Shown: positions 47,391 to 60,700, counted from the stretch's first letter. The stretch: 64,000 nt of DNA from Bathymodiolus brooksi (GCA_963680875.1 OY804579.1:28257804-28321803); one strand, 5' to 3'. The notes: generated from the letters alone by a model not told the origin. Translations and numbers: made by a program.

Positions 47391-48790
47391 GTATGATATT
47401 AATGTAGTATTTATTTCCTCCACAATAGAGACAAGAAATTTGTATTTGAGGCTGCCGATTTATTGGCTTTTAAGTATGATATTAATGTAGTATTTATTTC
47501 CTCCACAATAGAGACAAGAAATTTGTATTTGAGGCTGCCGATTTATTGGCTTTTAAGTATGATATTAATGTAGTATTTATTTCCTCCACAATAGAGGCAA
47601 GAAATTTGTATTTGAGTCTGCTGATCAGTTGGCTTTTAAGTGATATTAACGTGGTATTTATTTCCTCCACAATAGAGGCAAGAAATTTGTATTTGAGGCT
47701 GCCGATTTATTGGCTTTTAAGTATGATATTAATGTAGTATTTATTTCCTCCACAATAGAGGCAAGAAATTTGTATTTGAGGCTGCCGATTTATTGGCTTT
47801 TAAGTATGATATTAATGTAGTATTTATTTCCTCCACAATAGAGGCAAGAAATTTGTATTTGAGGCTGCCGATTTATTGGCTTTTAAGTATGATATTAATG
47901 TAGTATTTATTTCCTCCACAATAGAGGCAAGAAATTTGTATTTGATGCTGCCGATTTGTTGGCTTTTAAGTATGATATTAATGTAGTATTTATTTCCTCC
48001 ACAATAGAGACAAGAAATTTGTATTTGAGGCTGCCGATTTATTGGCTTTTAAGTATGATATTAATGTAGTATTTATTTCCTCCACAATAGAGACAAGAAA
48101 TTTGTATTTGAGGCTGCCGATTTATTGGCTTTTAAGTATGATATTAATGTAGTATTTATTTCCTCCACAATAGAGACAAGAAATTTGTATTTGAGGCTGC
48201 CGATTTATTGGCTTTTAAGTATGATATTAATGTAGTATTTATTTCCTCCACAATAGAGGCAAGAAATTTGTATTTGAGTCTGCTGATCAGTTGGCTTTTA
48301 AGTGATATTAACGTGGTATTTATTTCCTCCACAATAGAGGCAAGAAATTTGTATTTGATGCTGCCGATTTATTGGCTTTTAAGTATGATATTAATGTAGT
48401 ATTTATTTCCTCCACAATAGAGGCAAGAAATTTGTATTTGAGGCTGCCGATTTATTGGCTTTTAAGTATGATATTAATGTAGTATTTATTTCCTCCACAA
48501 TAGAGGCAAGAAATTTGTATTTGAGGCTGCCGATTTATTGGCTTTTAAGTATGATATTAATGTAGTATTTATTTCCTCCACAATAGTGGCAAGAAATTTG
48601 TATTTGAAGCTGCCGATTTGTTGGCTTTTAAGTATGATATTAATGTAGTATTTATTTCCTCCACAATAGAGGCAAGAAATTTGTATTTGAGTCTGCTGAT
48701 CAGTTGGCTTTTAAGTATGATATTAGTGTAGTATTTATTTTCTCCCCAATAGAGACAAGACATTTGTATTTGAAGCTGCCAATCTCTTGG
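47371..48790 (+). repeat. 83-bp array repeating exon tail, donor and acceptor-like tract
   Basis: About 17 copies of an 83-bp unit follow the exon without a gap. Each has GCTGCCGATTTATTGGCTTT followed by TAAGTATGATATTAATG, then TATTTATTTCCTCCACAATAG, then AGGCAAGAAATTTGTATTTG. Seventeen acceptor-like tracts are present and sixteen are followed by a donor. The 45 nt between acceptor and donor start and end in phase 2, have no stop and read GKKFVFEAADLLAF. An eight-unit block is duplicated (47546 versus 48208, offset 662 bp). The pseudo-introns between units are only 38 nt. Confidence 0.93.
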
Positions 48791-48837
48791 TTTATGCGAG
48801 TAGCATCATTGCAATAATGGAATTTGTCCTCCCCTTT

Positions 48838-49190
48838 TCTAGAAGACAAGAAAACCCATATTAGAAGCTGTTGATCTGTTGAATTCTAAGTATGACCTGA
48901 TTGTAATGTTTATTTTCACCCTCTTTCTTACCCAATAGAGACCAGAAAACATGTATCAAGAGCAGTCAATCTGTTGGCTTTTAAATAAAACCTCATTTTT
49001 TATAGTCTATATTTCCCCTCCCTTCCTCCTCATTACTGGCACTGCTGATGGCTTTTATGTATGTCACAGTTATGACATGATTGCAGAGTGTATATTTCCT
49101 CCCCCTTTATACTTCTAAGTAGAGGCCAGAAATCTTATATTAGAATCTGCTGATCTGTTGGATATTAATTATCAGGATTTTACAATCCCC
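48838..49190 (+). repeat. Decayed older copies of the exon-tail unit
   Basis: Four diverged units continue the array. Frames with the exon's phase relation read TRKPILEAVDLLNSK (about 48845-48890), TRKHVSRAVNLLAFK (about 48940-48985) and ARNLILESADLLDIN (about 49125-49170), still like the exon's SRKPAPEAADLLAFK. Donors are lost in the second and fourth, and spacing to the putative acceptors breaks the phase. Confidence 0.8.
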
Positions 49191-49267
49191 TGTACATTAC
49201 CACCTGACTAGAGTATACAGGGATATTCAAAAGAAATCAGTGAAAAAATAATGACTATTTCATTTTT

Positions 49268-52200
49268 AGCTCACCTGACCCAAAGGGTCATGTGAGCTAT
49301 TGCCATCACTTGGCGTCCGTCGTCGTCGTCCGTCGTACGTCGTAAACTTTTTCAAAAATCTTCTCCTCTGAAAGTACAAGACCAATGGAAACCAAACTTG
49401 GTCTGAATCATCACTAGGGTGTCTAGTTTCAAAATTGTGTCCGGTGATGCCGTGCACCAACCAACATGGCCACTGTTACTGAAAATAGAACATATGGTAA
49501 AATTGCAGGTTTTGGGTAATAACTCAAAAACCGTTAATAATATCAAAAATCTGACATAGGGTAAAAATGATCAGCACATCAATATCTACCTACCCTGCAA
49601 TTTTGAAGTAAATCCCATTACCCATTTTGGAGTTATTTCCCTTTTTTCATCAAATTTTCAAAATTTTAATACTTTTCGTCCTTTATTTCAAAAACTATAA
49701 GAGACAGATGGTAAGTTGAAACTGCAAACATGTTCAGCATGTCAAGATCTACATACCCTGCAATTTTGAAGTAAATTTGATTTCCCATCTTGGAGTTATT
49801 GCCCTTTTTTCATCAATTTTTTTTTAAATTTTAATACTTTTCGTCTTGTATTTCAAAAACTATTTAGAAATAGATGTTAAGTTTAAATTGCAAAAATGTG
49901 CAGCATGTCAAGATCCTGTAATTTTGAAGTAAATCCCATTACCCATTTTGACCGATTATGCAAATTAGAAAAAAGTGGGGATGAAATTTAAAAAAAATCT
50001 TCTCCTCTAAAACTACTGAGCCAATCTCAACCAAACTTTGCTGAAATGATCCTTAGGTGGTCCCCTTTCAAAATTGTGTCCGTCAGCGCCGTCCTGTATC
50101 CAAGATGGCCGCCATTACTAAAAATAGAAATTTCTTCAAATGGCCAAAAACTGCTCTATTTTAAGCCAGAAAATGCCCAAATTGAACTGTATAAGCATGA
50201 TGAGCTTTTTAACATATATTACGGGATTTTTTATGAACTTTGAACTTTTGCCTATTTTGACCGATTATGCAAATTAGAAAAAAGGGGGGATGAAATTTTA
50301 AAAAAATCCTCTCCTCTGAAACTACCGTGCCAATCTCAACCAAACTTTGCTGAAATGATCCTTGGGTGGTCCCCTTTCAAAATGGTGTCCGTCAGCGCCG
50401 TCCTGTATCCAAGATGGCCGCCATTGCTAAAAATAGAAATTTCTTCAAATGGCCAAAACTGCTCTATTTTAAGCCAGAAAATGCCCAAATTTGAACTGTA
50501 TAAGCATAATGATGAGCTTTTTAACATATATTACGGGATTTTTTATGAACTTTGAACTTTTGCCTATTTTGACCGATTATGCAAATTAGAAAAAAGGGGG
50601 GATGAAATTAAAAAAAATTCTTCTCCTCTGAAACTACTGAGCCAATCTCAACCAAACTTTGCTGAAATGATCCTTGGGTGGTCCCCTTTCAAAATTATGT
50701 CCGTCAGCGCCATCCTGTATCCAAGATGGCCGCCATTACTAAAAATAGAAATTTCTTCAAATGGCCAAAACTGCTCTATTTTAAGCCAGAAAATGCCCAA
50801 ATTTGAACTGTATAAGCATAATGATGAACTTTTTAACATATATTACGGGATTGTTTATGAACTTTGAACTTTTGCCTATTTTGACCGATTATGCAAATTA
50901 AAAAAAAGGGAGGATGAAATTTAAAAAATTTCTTCTCCTCTGAAACTACTGAGCCAATCTCAACCAAACTTTGCTGAAATGATCCTTAGGTTTTCCCCTT
51001 TCAAAATTGTGTCCGTCAGCGCCGTCCTGTATCCAAGATGGCCGCCATTACTAAAAATAGAATTTTTTTCAAATGGCCAAAACTGCTCTATTTTAAGCCA
51101 GAAAGTGCCCAAATTTTAACTGTATAAGCATATTGATGAGCTTTTTAACATATGTTACGGGATTTTGTATGAACTTTGAACTTTTGCCTATTTTGACCGA
51201 TTATGCAAATTAGAAAAATGGGGGGATGAAATTAAAAAAAAATCCTCTCCTCTGAAACTACTGTGCCAATCTCAATCAAACTCTGCTGAAATGATCCTTG
51301 GGTGGTTCCCTTTCAAAATTGTGTCCGTCAGTACCCTCCTGTATCCAAGATGGCCGCCATTACTAAAAATAGAAATTTCTTCAAATGGCCAAAACTGCTC
51401 TATTTTAAGCCAGAAAGTGCCCAAATTTGAACTGTATAAGCATAATGATGAGCTTTTTAACATATATTACGGGATTTTTTATGAACTTTGAACTTTTGCC
51501 TATTTTGACCGATTATGCAAATTAGAAAAAAGGGGGGGATGAAATTTAAAAAAAATCTTCTCCTCTGAAACTACTGTGCCAATCTCAACCAAACTTTGCT
51601 GAATTGATCCTTAGGTGGTCCCCTTTCAAAATTGTGTCCGTCAGCTCCTTCCTGTATCCAAGGTGGCCGCCATTACTAAAAATAGAAATTTCTTCAAATG
51701 GCCAAAACTGCTCTATTTTAAGCCAGAAAGTGCCCAAATTTGAACTGTATAAGCATATTGATGAGCTTTTTAACATATATTACGGGATTTTTTATGAACT
51801 TTGAACTTTTGCCTATTTTGACCGATTATGCAAATTAGAAAAAAGGGGGGATGAAATTAAATAAAAATCCTCTCCTCTGAAACTACTGTGCCAATCTCAA
51901 CCAAACTTTGCTGAAATGATCCTTGGGTGGTCCCCTTTCAAAATTGTGTACGTCAGCACCGTCTTGTATCCAAGATGGCCGCCATTACTAAAAATATAAA
52001 TTTCTTCAAATGGCCAAAAACTGCTCTATTTTAAGACAGAAAGTGCCCAAATTTGAACTGTATAAGCATAATGATGAGCTTTTTAACATATATTACGGGA
52101 TTTTTTATGAACTATGAACTTTTGCCTATTTTGACCGATTATGCAAATTAGAAAAAAGGGGGGATGAAATTAAAAATTTTTCTTCTGTTCTGAAACTACT

Positions 52201-55200
52201 GAGCCAATCCCAACCAAACTTTGCTGAAATGATCCTTGGGTGGTCCCCTTTCAAAATGTTGTCCGTCAGTGCCGTTCTGTATCCAAGATGGCCGCCATTA
52301 CTTAAAATAGAAATTTCTTCAAATGGCCAAAACTGCTCTATTTTAAGACAGAAAGTGCCCAAATTTGAACTGTATTAGCATAATGATGAGCTTTTTAACA
52401 TATATTACGGGATTTTTTATGAACTTTGAACTTTTGCCTATTTTGACCGATTATGCAAATTAGAAAAAAGGGGGGATGAAATTTAAAAAATTTCTTCTGC
52501 TCTGAAACTACTGAGCCAATCCCAACCAAACTTTGCTGAAATGATCCTTGGGTGATCCCCTTTCAAAATGTTGTCCGTCAGTGACGTTCTGTATCCAAGG
52601 TGGCCGCCATTACTAAAAATAGAAATTTCTTCAAATGGCCAAAACTGCTCTATTTTAAGCCAGAAAGTGCCCAAATTTGAACTGTATAAGCATATTGATG
52701 AGCTTTTTAACATATATTACGGGATTTTTTATGAACTTTGAACTTTTGCCTATTTTGACCGATTATGCAAATTAGAAAAAAGGGGGGATGCAATTAAATA
52801 AAAATCCTCTCCTCTGAAACTACTGTGCCAATCTCAACCAAACTTTGCTGAAATGATCCTTGGGTGGTCCCCTTTCAAAATTGTGTACGTCAGCACCGTC
52901 TTGTATCCAAGATGGCCGCCATTACTAAAAATATAAATTTCTTCAAATGGCCAAAAACTGCTCTATTTTAAGACAGAAAGTGCCCAAATTTGAACTGTAT
53001 AAGCATAATGATGAGCTTTTTAACATATATTACGGGATTTTTTATGAACTATGAACTTTTGCCTATTTTGACCGATTATGCAAATTAGAAAAAAGGGGGG
53101 ATGAAATTAAAAAAATTTCTTCTGTTCTGAAACTACTGAGCCAATCCCAACCAAACTTTGCTGAAATGATCCTTGGGTGGTCCCCTTTCAAAATGTTGTC
53201 CGTCAGTGCCGTTCTGTATCCAAGATGGCCGCCATTACTTAAAATAGAAATTTCTTCAAATGGCCAAAACTGCTCTATTTTAAGACAGAAAGTGCCCAAA
53301 TTTGAACTGTATTAGCATAATGATGAGCTTTTTAACATATATTACGGGATTTTTTATGAACTTTGAACTTTTGCCTATTTTGACCGATTATGCAAATTAG
53401 AAAAAAGGGGGGATGAAATTTAAAAAATTTCTTCTGCTCTGAAACTACTGAGCCAATCCCAACCAAACTTTGCTGAAATGATCCTTGGGTGGTCCCCTTT
53501 CAAAATTTTGTCCGTCAGTGCCGTTCTGTATCCAAGATGGCCGCCATTACTTAAAATAGAAATTTCTTCAAATGGCCAAAACTGCTCTATTTTAAGACAG
53601 AAAGTGCCCAAATTTGAACTGTATAAGCATAATGATGAGCTTTTTAACATATATTACGGGATTTTTTATGAACTTTGAACTTTTGCCTATTTTGACCGAT
53701 TATGCAAATTAGAAAAAAGGGGGATGAAATTTAAAAAAAAATCTTCTCCTCTGAAACTACTGAGCCAATCTCAACCAAACTTTGCTGAAATGATCCTTGG
53801 GTGGTCCCCTTTCTAAATTGTGTCCGTCAGCGCCGTCCTGTATCCAAGATGGCCGCCATTACTAAAAATAGAAATTTCTTCAAATGTGCAAAACGGCTCT
53901 ATTTTAAGCCAGAAAGTGCCCAAATTTGAACTGTAGAAGCATAATGATGAGCTTTTTAGTTCACCTGGACCAAAGGTCCAGGTGAACTATTGCCATCACT
54001 TGGCGTCCGTCGTCTGTCGTCTGTCGTCTGTAGTCTGTCGTCTGTCGTCTGTAAACTTTTCACATTTCAAGCTTCTTCTCCGAAACCACTTGGCCGATTG
54101 GAACCGAACTTAGCAGGAATGTTCCTTGGATGGTCCTCTACAAAGTTACTGTTTTTCGTTCCAGTCGGATATTCAATATGGCTGCCAGGGCCAATAATAT
54201 GCTCTGATTGGCTGAAATTTCAAAGATCTTCTTCTCTGAAACTAATGAACTGACTGAACCCAAACTGTAAAGGAATGATCATTGGAATATCCTTTACCAA
54301 GTTACTGTTTTTTATGCCGATCGGAAATCCAAGATGGCCGCCATCGCAGGACATAGATTAACATTGGACCCTATGGGAAAATGTTCAAATGCCTTCTTCT
54401 CAGAAACTACAAATATGATTAAAGCCAAACTGTACATGAATGTTCATTGGATGGTCCTCTACAATCTTAAGGTTTTTTGTTCCGATATGAAATTCAAAAT
54501 GGCGGCTACGGCAGGACTTAGTTTAACATTGGACCCTATGGGAAAATGTTTCAAAATGCTTCTTCTCTGAAACCACTTGGACAGTTGAAACCAAACTGCC
54601 CAGGAATGATCATTGGAAGGTCCTCTACAAATTTTCTGTTTTTTATGCCGGTCGGAAATCCAAGATGGCCTCCACCGCAGGACATAGATTAACATTGGAC
54701 CCTATGGGAAAATGTTCAAATGCCTTCTTCTCAGAAACTACAAATATTATTAAAGCCAAACTGTACATGAATGTTCATTGGATGGTCCTCTACAAACTTT
54801 ACGTTTTTTGTTCCGATATGAAATTCAAAATGGCGGCTACGGCAGGACTTAGTTTAACATTGGACCCTATGGGAAAAATGTTTCAAAACGCTTCTTCTCT
54901 GAAACCACTTGGATAATTGAAACCAAACTGCCTAGGAATGATCATTGGAAGGTCCTCTACAAATTTTATGTTTTTTATGCCAATCGGAAATCCAAGATGG
55001 CCACCACCGCAATACATAGATTAACATTGGACCCTATGGGAAAATGTTCAAATGCCTTCTTCTCAGAAACTACAAATATTATTAAAGCCAAACTGTACAT
55101 GAATGTTCATTGGATGGTCCTCTACAAACTTTACGTTTTTTGTTCCGATAAGAAATTCAAAATGGCGGCTACGGCAGGACTTAGTTTAACATTGGACCCT

Positions 55201-58200
55201 ATGGGAAAAATGTTTCAAAACGCTTCTTCTCTGAAACCACTTGGATAATTGAAACCAAACTGCCCAGGAATGATCATTGGAAGGTCCTCTACAAATTTTC
55301 TGTTTTTTATGCCGGTCGGGAATCCAAGATGGCCGCCACCGCAGGACATAGACTAACATTGGACCCTATGGGAAAATATTCAAATGCCTTCTACTCAGAA
55401 ACTACAAATATGATTAAAGCCAAACTGTACATGAATGTTCATTGGATGGTCCTCTACAATCTTAAGGTTTTTTGTTCCGATATGAAATTCAAAATGGCGG
55501 CTACGGCAGGACTTAGTTTAACATTGGACCCTATGGGAAAAATGTTTCAAAACGCTTCTTCTCTGAAACCACTTGGATAATTGAAACCAAACTGCCTAGG
55601 AATGATCACTGGAAGGTCCTCTACAAATTTTATGTTTTTTATGCCGATCGGAAATCCAAGATGGCCACCACCGCAATACATAGATTAACATTGGACCCTA
55701 TGGGAAAATGTTCAAATGCCTTCTTCTCAGAAACTACAAATATTATTAAAGCCAAACTGTACATGAATGTTCATTAGATGGTCCTCTACAAACAATACGT
55801 TTTTTGTTCCGATATGAAATTCAAAATGGCGGCTACGGCAGGACTTAGTTTAACATTGGACCCTATGGGAAAAATGTTTCAAAACGCTTCTTCTCTGAAA
55901 CCACTAGAACAGTTGAAACCAAACTGCCCAGGAATGATCATTGGAAGGTCCTCTACAAATTTTATGTTTTTTATGCCGATCGGAAATCCAAGATGACCGC
56001 CACGGCAATACATAGATTAACATTGGACCCTATGGGAAAATGTTCAAATGCCTTCTTCTCAGAAACTACAAATATTATTAAAGCCAAACTGTACATGAAT
56101 GTTCATTGGATGGTCCTCTACAAACGTTAGGTTTTTTGTTCCGATATGAAATTCAAAATGGCGGCTACGGCAGGACTTAGTTTAACATTCGACCCTATGG
56201 GGAAAATGTTTCAAAACGCTTCTTCTCTGAAACCACTTGGACAATTGAATCCAAATTGCCCAGGAATGATCATTGGAAGGTCCTCTACAAAGTTTCTGTG
56301 TTTTTCTGCCGATCGAAAATTCAAGATGGCCACCACCGCAGGACATAGATTAACATTGGACCCTATGGGAAAATGTTCAAATGCCTTCTTCTCAGAAACT
56401 ACAAATATGATTAAAGCCAAACTGTCCATATGTGTGTACATTGGATGGTCCTCTACAAACTTTACGTTTTTTGTTCCGATATGAAATTCAAAATGGCGGC
56501 TACGGCAGGACTTAGTTTAACATTGGACCCTATGGGAAAAATGTTTCAAAACGCTTCTTCTCTGAAACCACTTGGATAATTGAAACCAAACTGCCCAGGA
56601 ATGATCATTGGAAGGTCCTCTACAATGTGTGTGTTTTTTATGCCGATCGGAAATCCAAGATGGCCACCACCGCAGGACATAGATTAACATTGGACCCTAT
56701 GGGAAAATGTTTAAATGCCTTCTTCTCAGAAACTACAAATATGATTAAAGCCAAACTGTACACGAATGTTCATTGAATGGTCCTCTACAAAATATACATT
56801 TTTTATTCTGATATGAAATTCAAAATGGCGGCTACGGCAGGACTTAGTTTAACAATGGACCCTATGGGAAAAATGTTTCAAAATACTTCTTCTCTGAAAC
56901 CACTTGGACAGTTGAAACCAAACTGCCCAGGAATGATCATTGGAAGGTCCTCTGTTTTTAATGCCGATCGGAAATCCAAGATGGCTGCCACCACAGGTCA
57001 TAGTATTAACACAGAACCATATTGGGAAAATACAGAAATATATTCTTCTCTGAAGCTATTGCACTGATTGAACCTAAACTGTGCATCAATCATTGGAAGG
57101 TCCTTTACAAACTTTGTGTTTTTTATGTTGATCGTAATTCCAAGATGACGCAGGATATAGTTTTTACATAGGACCAATTGGTTTTTTTTATTACCAGGTG
57201 AACGATACAGGCTCTTGAGAGCCTCTGGTTAACATTTATTACCGGATTTTTTATGAACTTTGAACTTTTGCCTATTTTGACCGATTATGCAAATTAGAAA
57301 AAAGGGGGGATGAAATTAAGAAAAAATCTTCTCCTCTGAAACTATTGAGCCAATCTCAACCAAACTTTGCTGAAATTATCCTTGGGTGGTCCTCTTCCAA
57401 AATGGTGTCCCGCATTTCAGAACACTGACCAAGATGGCCGCCACAGCCGAATTTAATTTAACATAGGACCCTATGGGAAATTCCCATAAACATCTTCTTG
57501 TCTGAAACCATTTGCTCAATAAGAAAAAAATTTTGATGAAATTGTCATTGGATGGTTCTCTTCAAAAAATGTGTTCGGCGGTTCGGCCCTTCGATCAATT
57601 TTTTTTTTTTTATTTTAATACTTTTCGTGTTATATTTCAAAAACTATAAGAGATAGATGTTAAGTTTAAATTGCAAAAATGTGCACCATGTCGATATCTA
57701 CCTACCCTGCAATTTTGAAGTAAATATGATTACCCATCTTGGAGTTCTTGCCCTTTTTTTCATCAAATTTAAAAAAAAATTTAATACTTTTCGTCTTATA
57801 TTTCAAAAACTATAAGAGATAAAGGTTAAGTTTAAATTGCAAAAATTTGCAGCATGTCAAGATCTTCCTACCCTGCAATTTTGAAGTAAATCCCATTACC
57901 CATTTTGGAGTTATTGCCCTTTTTTCATCAAAATGTTCTCAATTTTAATACTATCATCTTATATCTCAAAAACTATTAGAGATAGAGGGAAAGTTTAAAC
58001 TGCAAAAATGTTCAGCATGTCAAGATCTACAAAAAATTTCCCACAGTTAAAAATGTGTGACAACTGTGTGAAGAGTTATTCCTCTTGAAATGCATTTTTT
58101 GTTGATTCACTGCTTTTGGTTACTCAAATAATCAAAGGGAAGCAACTCTATTACAAAATGTGAAGTAGGAAAAGCTAAATTTTGAGAATCATTGACATAT

Positions 58201-58388
58201 ATGTTTTTTTTACAGCAATTTTGATAACTTACATTAAAGGGGGAACCCCTGCCCAAATTTATTTGTAGAAGGGGTCTGCAATGACGAAGGCTACATTTGT
58301 TAATTTTTTTCACCGAAGTTATCAAGTTTTATTGACTGATGTTGTTATTATACCCAGGTGAGCTATACAGGCTCCTGGGAGCCTCTAG
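49268..58388 (+). mobile_element. Giant GCTCACC-family element with ~312-bp tandem repeats
   Basis: It starts AGCTCACCTGACCCAAAGGG and a long GTCGTCGTCGTCCGTCGTAC tract, and ends CCAGGTGAGCTATACAGGCT, GGAGCCTCTAG. Near both ends are units with CCTGCAATTTTGAAGTAAAT. The core (about 49975-53957, resuming at 57229) is thirteen 309-313-bp units with ACCGATTATGCAAATTAGAA, CCAAGATGGCCGCCATTACT and ACATATATTACGGGATTTTT. A three-unit block is itself duplicated (52126 versus 53063, 937 bp). A second element is nested at 53958-57228. Without it the element is about 5.85 kb. Open frames of 63-78 codons on both strands recur once per unit and are not genes. Confidence 0.9.
53958..57228 (+). mobile_element. 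GCTCACC-family element nested in the giant element
   Basis: It begins with a perfect hairpin, AGTTCACCTGGACC-AAA-GGTCCAGGTGAACT, then TTGGCGTCCGTCGTCTGTCG with further GTCTGTC repeats, and ends CCAGGTGAACGATACAGGCT, GAGAGCCTCTGG. The body is about seven 332-bp dimers (for example at 54665, 54997, 55329), each made of two related ~166-bp halves with CATTGGACCCTATGGGAAAA. It sits exactly inside one 312-bp unit: GAGCTTTTT lies on its left and TTAACAT on its right. Confidence 0.92.
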
Positions 58389-58399
58389 TTTACAAATTA

Positions 58400-60700
58400 A
58401 ATTTCAAAAGAGTTACAAAAAAAAATATTAAAATGAAAAAGGTAGACTCTCTCCATCTCTCATACACACATTTACTCTCTACATTCTGTCTGTTACAACT
58501 TGTACATTTTCAAATATTTGCTAATACTGTAAAAAGTGTATTCTTGTTCCTATCATATACAATTGCTTTACATAAATACCTTTTTAATTCAGGTTAATAT
58601 ATATAGGTGCCCAAAATTGTTCATAGGCTTGAACCGTATTATTTTTCTTTGCTATATACTGATCAAAAGATTGATACTTCTTAATCTCATTTTTTAACTC
58701 AATTGTGTTTGGCTTTGCTTCATTGAGTTTGCATTTGTAATTATAGTTTTTTGTAAGTATTATCAATAAATTCAGCAATAAACTTTCATCTTTACAGCCA
58801 AGGAAAATGTTTTCTTTGTTCAAAACAAAATTAACCAAATATAGTTTAAATCTGTTCGAAATAAATTGCCACAATTGATAAGTAATAGGACAATCAAAGA
58901 ACAAATGTTCAATGGTTTCATCATTTGCTTTACAAAAGGTACATAAGTGTGTATCTTTTAATTTTATTTTATACAAATATGAATTCGTAGCTATAATCCT
59001 ATGCAGAAATTTAAACTGAAAGTTTCTCAAATAGGTGTCTCTGCATGATCTTTTCATAATTACAAAATATTCTGATCAATCAGTAATCTCTATATCCAAC
59101 AATTCTTCCCATTTCAAAAATTTGTCAGTTGGATTTTGGACAATATTATCTACAAGACTTCTGTATATAAATTTAGCTTTTTTATTAGATACAATTTTTT
59201 TTTTTTACAAAAGTATCAGTTGTATCATGTACATCAAAATGTAGATCTAAAAGGTTTTCTTTTAAGCAATCTTTGAAAGCTTTCGGAATTCTAACAATCA
59301 ATCTATAAAACTTCAGGAAATTGTTAGTTTCTAATTTCTCTTGAATTTGCTCAAAACTATAAAATTGCTTATTTTCATGATTAATAAGATCACTTAAAAA
59401 CTGCACACCTCTGTTTTTCCATAGTAAGTAATATGGAAAATCATCTAAAGAAGAAAAATTCAAAATATCTATTGATAAAATGTCATTAACAGAAGAATCA
59501 GTATGTGGTTTTGCTTCACTGAGACAAAGTAAAACATCACTCCAGAAAGGGTTTTTTAAACTAACAGAAATCTCTCTAAGCTTTTCTTTCTGTAGATATA
59601 AAACTCTTTCACCACCATACTGTTTAAGGTCAGTTAAAAATAACATCTGCCATTTACCCTCTGGATTAGCCAGAAGTCTTTTTATCCAACTAAGTTTTAG
59701 ATAAATATTAAAAGAATGGATATGTATCATATTAAAAGCCCACCTTGAGTGATATCACCAATCAATGTTACATTACGCTTAACACGATCTGGTTTATTAT
59801 TCCATATGAAGTTATAAAATAATGAAGTTAATGCATTTAACCTAGACTGTGCTAGGTTTGGCAACTGAACTAATTTTGAGAGAGCAAGAGATTTTATAAC
59901 TGTAATTTTCCCCATTAATGTAAGTTTTCTATGTTTGCCAGCTCTTTAAAATTGCAGAGACCTCCTTAATCTTCTTTGGAAAATTAATTTCTGTAATACG
60001 GTTCAAGTCTAAGGGACCGACCATTTAACTTGCAAGGGGGGGGGGGGGGGGGGGTTATGGTTTTTTGTTTCGTCCAGAATTGTTTTTTCGGACAACACGA
60101 GAGTTAGAATATTTATCCTTTTTGTCGTGCAAAGCGCGAATTTTTTTTCCAAAATTCAATATCAGGTTATATGACAAAAACTCAGAATCAGATTATTTTT
60201 TTTCCTCCACCAAAATCAGAATATTTTTTTTCAGCAACATTGGGAATCAGAATATTTTTTTAGAAAAAATACGTACACCCCCCCCCCCCCCCCTTCAAGT
60301 TAAATGGTCGTTCCCTAAAGTAAATTCAATACCCAAAAGTTTAAAATTTGAATGTGACCAATGAAGGTTTGATTCAGGAGATAGAATAAGATCTGAATAT
60401 TTTCCCACCCATACTGCTTTTGTTTTAGAAGCAATCATTTTTAACCCCGAGGCTTTGTAAAATGATTCAAAACATGAGAGTGTTTCCTTTAAGGATATTT
60501 CCCTCCCATCTAGAATTAAGAATGTGTCATCTGCATACTGACTTGATAGTGTTTCATCATCATTAATAGTAATTCCCTAAATATCAGGGTTTCTTTTCAA
60601 TTTCAAAGATAATAACTCAACACCAATAATAAATAGGTAAGGAGAAAGAGGGTCACCTTGTCGGAAGTCTCTTTCTAAATTGAAAAATAAATAAAAGAAA
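58400..60700 (-). pseudogene. 5'-truncated L1/Tx1-like LINE, split by a Harbinger MITE
   Basis: Minus-strand reading from 60690: DFRQGDPLSPYLFIIGVELL, then SQYADDTFLILDG with the catalytic YADD, KTKAVWVG and FKLLGIEF, then (after the MITE at 60013-60315) DLNRITEINFPKKIKEVSA, GKITVIKSLALSKLV, LFYNFIWNNKPDRVKR, and the 59185-59730 frame with FPYYLLWKNRGVQFLSDLI. The last frame, 58584-59057, has the zinc-binding motif CTFCKANDETIEHLFFDC and FISNRF, KNYNYKCKLNEAKP. The order is RT fingers/palm, connector, zinc domain, C terminus. Several stops and shifts are present; the copy begins in RT motif 4 and is dead. Confidence 0.9.
60013..60315. mobile_element. PIF/Harbinger-type MITE inside the LINE
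   Basis: A 303-bp element has ends GGGACCGACCATTTAACTTG and, inverted, GGGAACGACCATTTAACTTG. TAA flanks both sides (60010-60012, 60316-60318). Long G and C runs lie just inside the ends. A 3-bp TAA duplication and a GGG start fit PIF/Harbinger. Taking it out rejoins the LINE frame between GIEFTL and DLNRIT. Confidence 0.88.

Noticed and set aside
50046..53678. Repeated 63-78-codon open frames on both strands of the 312-bp units
   Set aside because: One frame per unit on each strand with units lacking it in between; explained by the repeat, with no sign of coding constraint.
54334..57067. Repeated 72-112-codon frames (MAATAGHRLTLDPMGK type)
   Set aside because: These are the 332-bp dimer of a non-coding element read through; frames shift between units.
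60065..60364. 99-codon plus-strand frame
   Set aside because: It crosses the Harbinger MITE and its G/C runs into LINE antisense sequence; no coding evidence.
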